Shown piece after piece: positions 30,866 to 32,855 of a stretch of DNA of 32,855 nucleotides. Position 1 is the stretch's first letter, and each line of letters starts with the position of its first letter. Source of the stretch: Ignavibacteria bacterium (GTDB lineage Bacteria; Bacteroidota; Ignavibacteria; Tepidaquicellales; OLB5); NCBI GenBank assembly GCA_030835005.1, contig JAUQWT010000226.1, positions 1 through 32,855 on the forward strand. Direction: 5' to 3'. Below the pieces are notes generated by a model. That model was not told where the DNA came from, searched no databases, and was given only the letters and a program-made list of their open reading frames with translations. The translations under genes and the position numbers were made by a program.

Positions 30866-32293
30866 TTATTTTTTCAGAAATTCATGGATGCGGTTTATGG
30901 AACTTCTCTTTCCCAATACTTGCAACAATTCGAATATTCCCGGACTGATTGTAATTCCTGTCAGTGATAACCTCAGTATATGAATTAACTGTCCTGCTTT
31001 TACGTTATGCTTTTCAGCGAAATCTCTCAAATGTTCTTCAAGTTCTGCACTGGTCCAATCATTTATGAGACCTAATTCAGAGGCATATTTTTTAAAAACA
31101 GGCTGAATTTCGATGTTCCAGTATTTATGCAGTCCTTTCTCATCATAAGTCGCCGGGGCAACGAAGAAATATTTGCCAAATTCAACAAAATCATTAACAG
31201 TACTAACGCGTTCTTTCATTAGTGAAATAACATTTTCAACGTACGTCAGGTTCTCAATAGATGAGTTATCGAAATCCGTCAAGTTCATTTCCCGTAATTT
31301 ATTCAACACAAGTTCTGCAATCACCAAAGGATCAGAGACTTTTAAATATTCAGAATTGATCCAACCGAGTTTCTTCATATCAAAAACGGCCGAACTTTTG
31401 TTTACCCTTTCAAATGAAAATTCATTGATGGTCTCTTCTTTTGAAATGACCTCTTTGTTCCCTTCAGGTGCAAATCCAAGAAGTGTCAGAAAATTGAATA
31501 ATGCATCTGCTAAGTAACCCTTTTCCTTGTATTCCTCAACGGAAACAGGGTTCCTTCTTTTGGAAAGTTTCTTCTTTTGTTCATCCAATATCATCGGCAA
31601 GTGAGCAAACTCAGGAACTTCCCAGCCCAAGGCATTATACAATAGCACTTGTTTTGGTGTGTTTGATAAATGATCATCACCTCTTATAACGTGAGAGATC
31701 TTCATGTCATGATCGTCAACAACTACTGCAATCTGATAAACAGGAGAGCCATCTGAGCGGAGGATTACGAAATCATCGATCTCAAGATTATTAAATGCAG
31801 TTTTACCATGAACAATATCGTTAAATTCTGTAATTCCATCGGGAACCTTGAATCTGACGGCATATGGTTTGCCTTCGTCAAGGTACTTCCTGACGGTTTC
31901 AATACTGAGATTCAAGGATGCCCTGTTGTACTTAAACTGCTGCTTATTGGCTAATGAATCTTTACGCATTTGGTCAAGCTCTTCCTGTGATTCAAAAGCA
32001 TAATATGCCTTTCCCAACTTCACTAGTTCGTCGACAACACTAATATGTCTGTTAATATTTAATGCCTGGTAAACGATCTCTTCATCGGGATCCAATCCAA
32101 GCCAATGCATACTACGGAGAATCTGTTCCGAAAGCTCGCTTTTGCTTCTTTCCGGGTCAGTATCTTCAATCCTTAACAGGAATTTGCCGCCCTTATTTCT
32201 TGCAAAAAGCCAGTTGAAAATAGCAGTTCTTGCTCCGCCTACATGTAAAAACCCCGTTGGTGATGGGGCAAACCTTACTCTAACTTCTTTCAT
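30866..32293 (-). CDS. gltX: Glutamyl-tRNA synthetase
   Basis: A 475-aa class I aminoacyl-tRNA synthetase that charges tRNA-Glu. The HIGH-type motif is HVGGARTA (17-24) and the KMSKS-type motif is KKLSKRR near residue 245. RFAPSPTGFLH and RIEDTDPERS are typical of the GlxRS N-terminal domain, and the protein keeps a full anticodon-binding C-terminal region, so it is GluRS and not the truncated GluQ enzyme. The ATG at 32293 faces the merR gene. No good promoter match is visible upstream, and no clear terminator follows before the propeller gene promoter. Confidence 0.96.
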   Translation of the reverse strand: MKEVRVRFAPSPTGFLHVGGARTAIFNWLFARNKGGKFLLRIEDTDPERSKSELSEQILRSMHWLGLDPDEEIVYQALNINRHISVVDELVKLGKAYYAFESQEELDQMRKDSLANKQQFKYNRASLNLSIETVRKYLDEGKPYAVRFKVPDGITEFNDIVHGKTAFNNLEIDDFVILRSDGSPVYQIAVVVDDHDMKISHVIRGDDHLSNTPKQVLLYNALGWEVPEFAHLPMILDEQKKKLSKRRNPVSVEEYKEKGYLADALFNFLTLLGFAPEGNKEVISKEETINEFSFERVNKSSAVFDMKKLGWINSEYLKVSDPLVIAELVLNKLREMNLTDFDNSSIENLTYVENVISLMKERVSTVNDFVEFGKYFFVAPATYDEKGLHKYWNIEIQPVFKKYASELGLINDWTSAELEEHLRDFAEKHNVKAGQLIHILRLSLTGITISPGIFELLQVLGKRSSINRIHEFLKK

Positions 32294-32340
32294 TTGCTAT
32301 TGACTAAACAGAATTTATAAAGTATCTTAATAGTTGGATG

Positions 32341-32371
32341 TTGAAAAGTCCCACAAAAATAAGTATTTTTG
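32341..32371 (+). promoter_or_regulatory. Bacteroidota-type promoter of the merR-like gene
   Basis: TTG at 32341-32343 and TATTTTTG at 32364-32371 are separated by exactly 20 bases. The start codon is 25 bases after the -7 element. Confidence 0.72.
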
Positions 32372-32395
32372 TATTAAATCATAAGAATTAAATTT

Positions 32396-32855
32396 ATGGC
32401 TATGAAAAATTTTTCAATGAAGAAACTGTATTATTCCATCAGCGAGGTGAGCAGGATTTGTGATCTGGAGCAGTATGTCCTGAGATATTGGGAAACAGAG
32501 TTTGAGCAGCTTAAGCCTGCAAAAAACTCATCCGGCAACAGAATATACACAAATAAAGATATAAAAATGATTCTTTTAATAAAGAAGTTGTTAAAAGAAG
32601 AGAAATATACAATTGAGGGTGCAAAAAAGATCCTGAAGAATTATGTTATTGGTGATGACGGCACGGAAAAGGCAGACATGAAGGTTCTTGACGTTCAAAA
32701 ACAGAAGGCAGGGGAATTGAGTTTGTTTGATAGCCACGGTTCACAAACCGATAATGCAATTATGGATGATGGTGAAAGAGGCGGAGATAAAATGGTTGAT
32801 GATTTGAAGGAACTTAGAAAATTTCTGGAGGAATTGTATAACCAGCTTGAAGATT
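32396..32855 (+). CDS. MerR-family transcriptional regulator, 3' end missing
   Basis: An ORF open to the end of the window (153 codons). ATG 32396 or the in-frame ATG 32402 could be the start. The MerR winged helix is clear: KLYYSISEVSRICDLE, then VLRYWETEFEQLKP with the typical Trp-Glu, and GNRIYTNKDIKMILLIKKLL followed by YTIEGAKKIL. The segment after residue 95 is acidic and low in complexity, then a coiled helix (DDLKELRKFLEELYNQLED) begins. The long linker and late coiled coil fit the MerR type common in Bacteroidota rather than metal-sensing forms. It is divergent from gltX. No effector site can be seen. Confidence 0.88.
   Translation, partial: MAMKNFSMKKLYYSISEVSRICDLEQYVLRYWETEFEQLKPAKNSSGNRIYTNKDIKMILLIKKLLKEEKYTIEGAKKILKNYVIGDDGTEKADMKVLDVQKQKAGELSLFDSHGSQTDNAIMDDGERGGDKMVDDLKELRKFLEELYNQLED

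Overview
The window looks like AT-rich chromosome from a free-living member of the Bacteroidota/Ignavibacteriota (FCB) group, most like Ignavibacteria. Two things support this. Five predicted secreted proteins end in a type IX secretion (T9SS) type A sorting domain of the NYPNPFNP type. Six intergenic regions carry an exact TTG-N20-TAnnTTTG promoter, the form used by the Bacteroidota housekeeping sigma factor. The lineage is inferred from these features, not from an alignment. I see no rRNA, tRNA, CRISPR array, phage or transposase gene.

Layout. 1-1117: 3' part of an HtrA/DegP protease with a terminator. 1147-2647: two T9SS cargo proteins, the first almost only a signal peptide plus sorting domain. 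2551-2880: a patch of REP-like hairpins. 2959-3768: PhzF-family enzyme. 3859-10971: the most interesting unit. It has a strong promoter, a 36-codon leader ORF, a long antiterminator helix mutually exclusive with a Rho-independent terminator, then a heterodimeric ABC exporter, a methyltransferase, a GNAT acetyltransferase and RsgA, ending in a terminator. 11009-13447 (minus): S41 peptidase and a MarR-GNAT fusion regulator with a 24-bp operator-like palindrome at its promoter. 13605-17290: TypA/BipA and an M3 oligopeptidase. 17350-19457: four overlapping genes (two Cys-rich proteins, a small unknown, a trans-sulfuration PLP enzyme). 19534-21932: ECF-like sigma factor and a beta-helix T9SS protein. 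21938-26637 (minus): glycosyltransferase, nadD, lysC, dapB and a Yip1-like membrane protein as one tight operon. 26728-30857 (minus): a PrsW-like protease and two paralogous T9SS propeller proteins, each with its own promoter and terminator signals. 30866-32293 (minus): gltX. 32396-end: a divergent MerR regulator cut by the window.

The best candidate for an undescribed system is the attenuator ahead of the ABC exporter operon. It resembles in logic the Bacillus subtilis bmrB-bmrCD arrangement (leader peptide, transcription attenuation, heterodimeric multidrug exporter) but lies in an unrelated phylum and is linked to RsgA, a GNAT and a methyltransferase. Structure and gene order are read directly from the sequence; the regulatory behaviour is inference.
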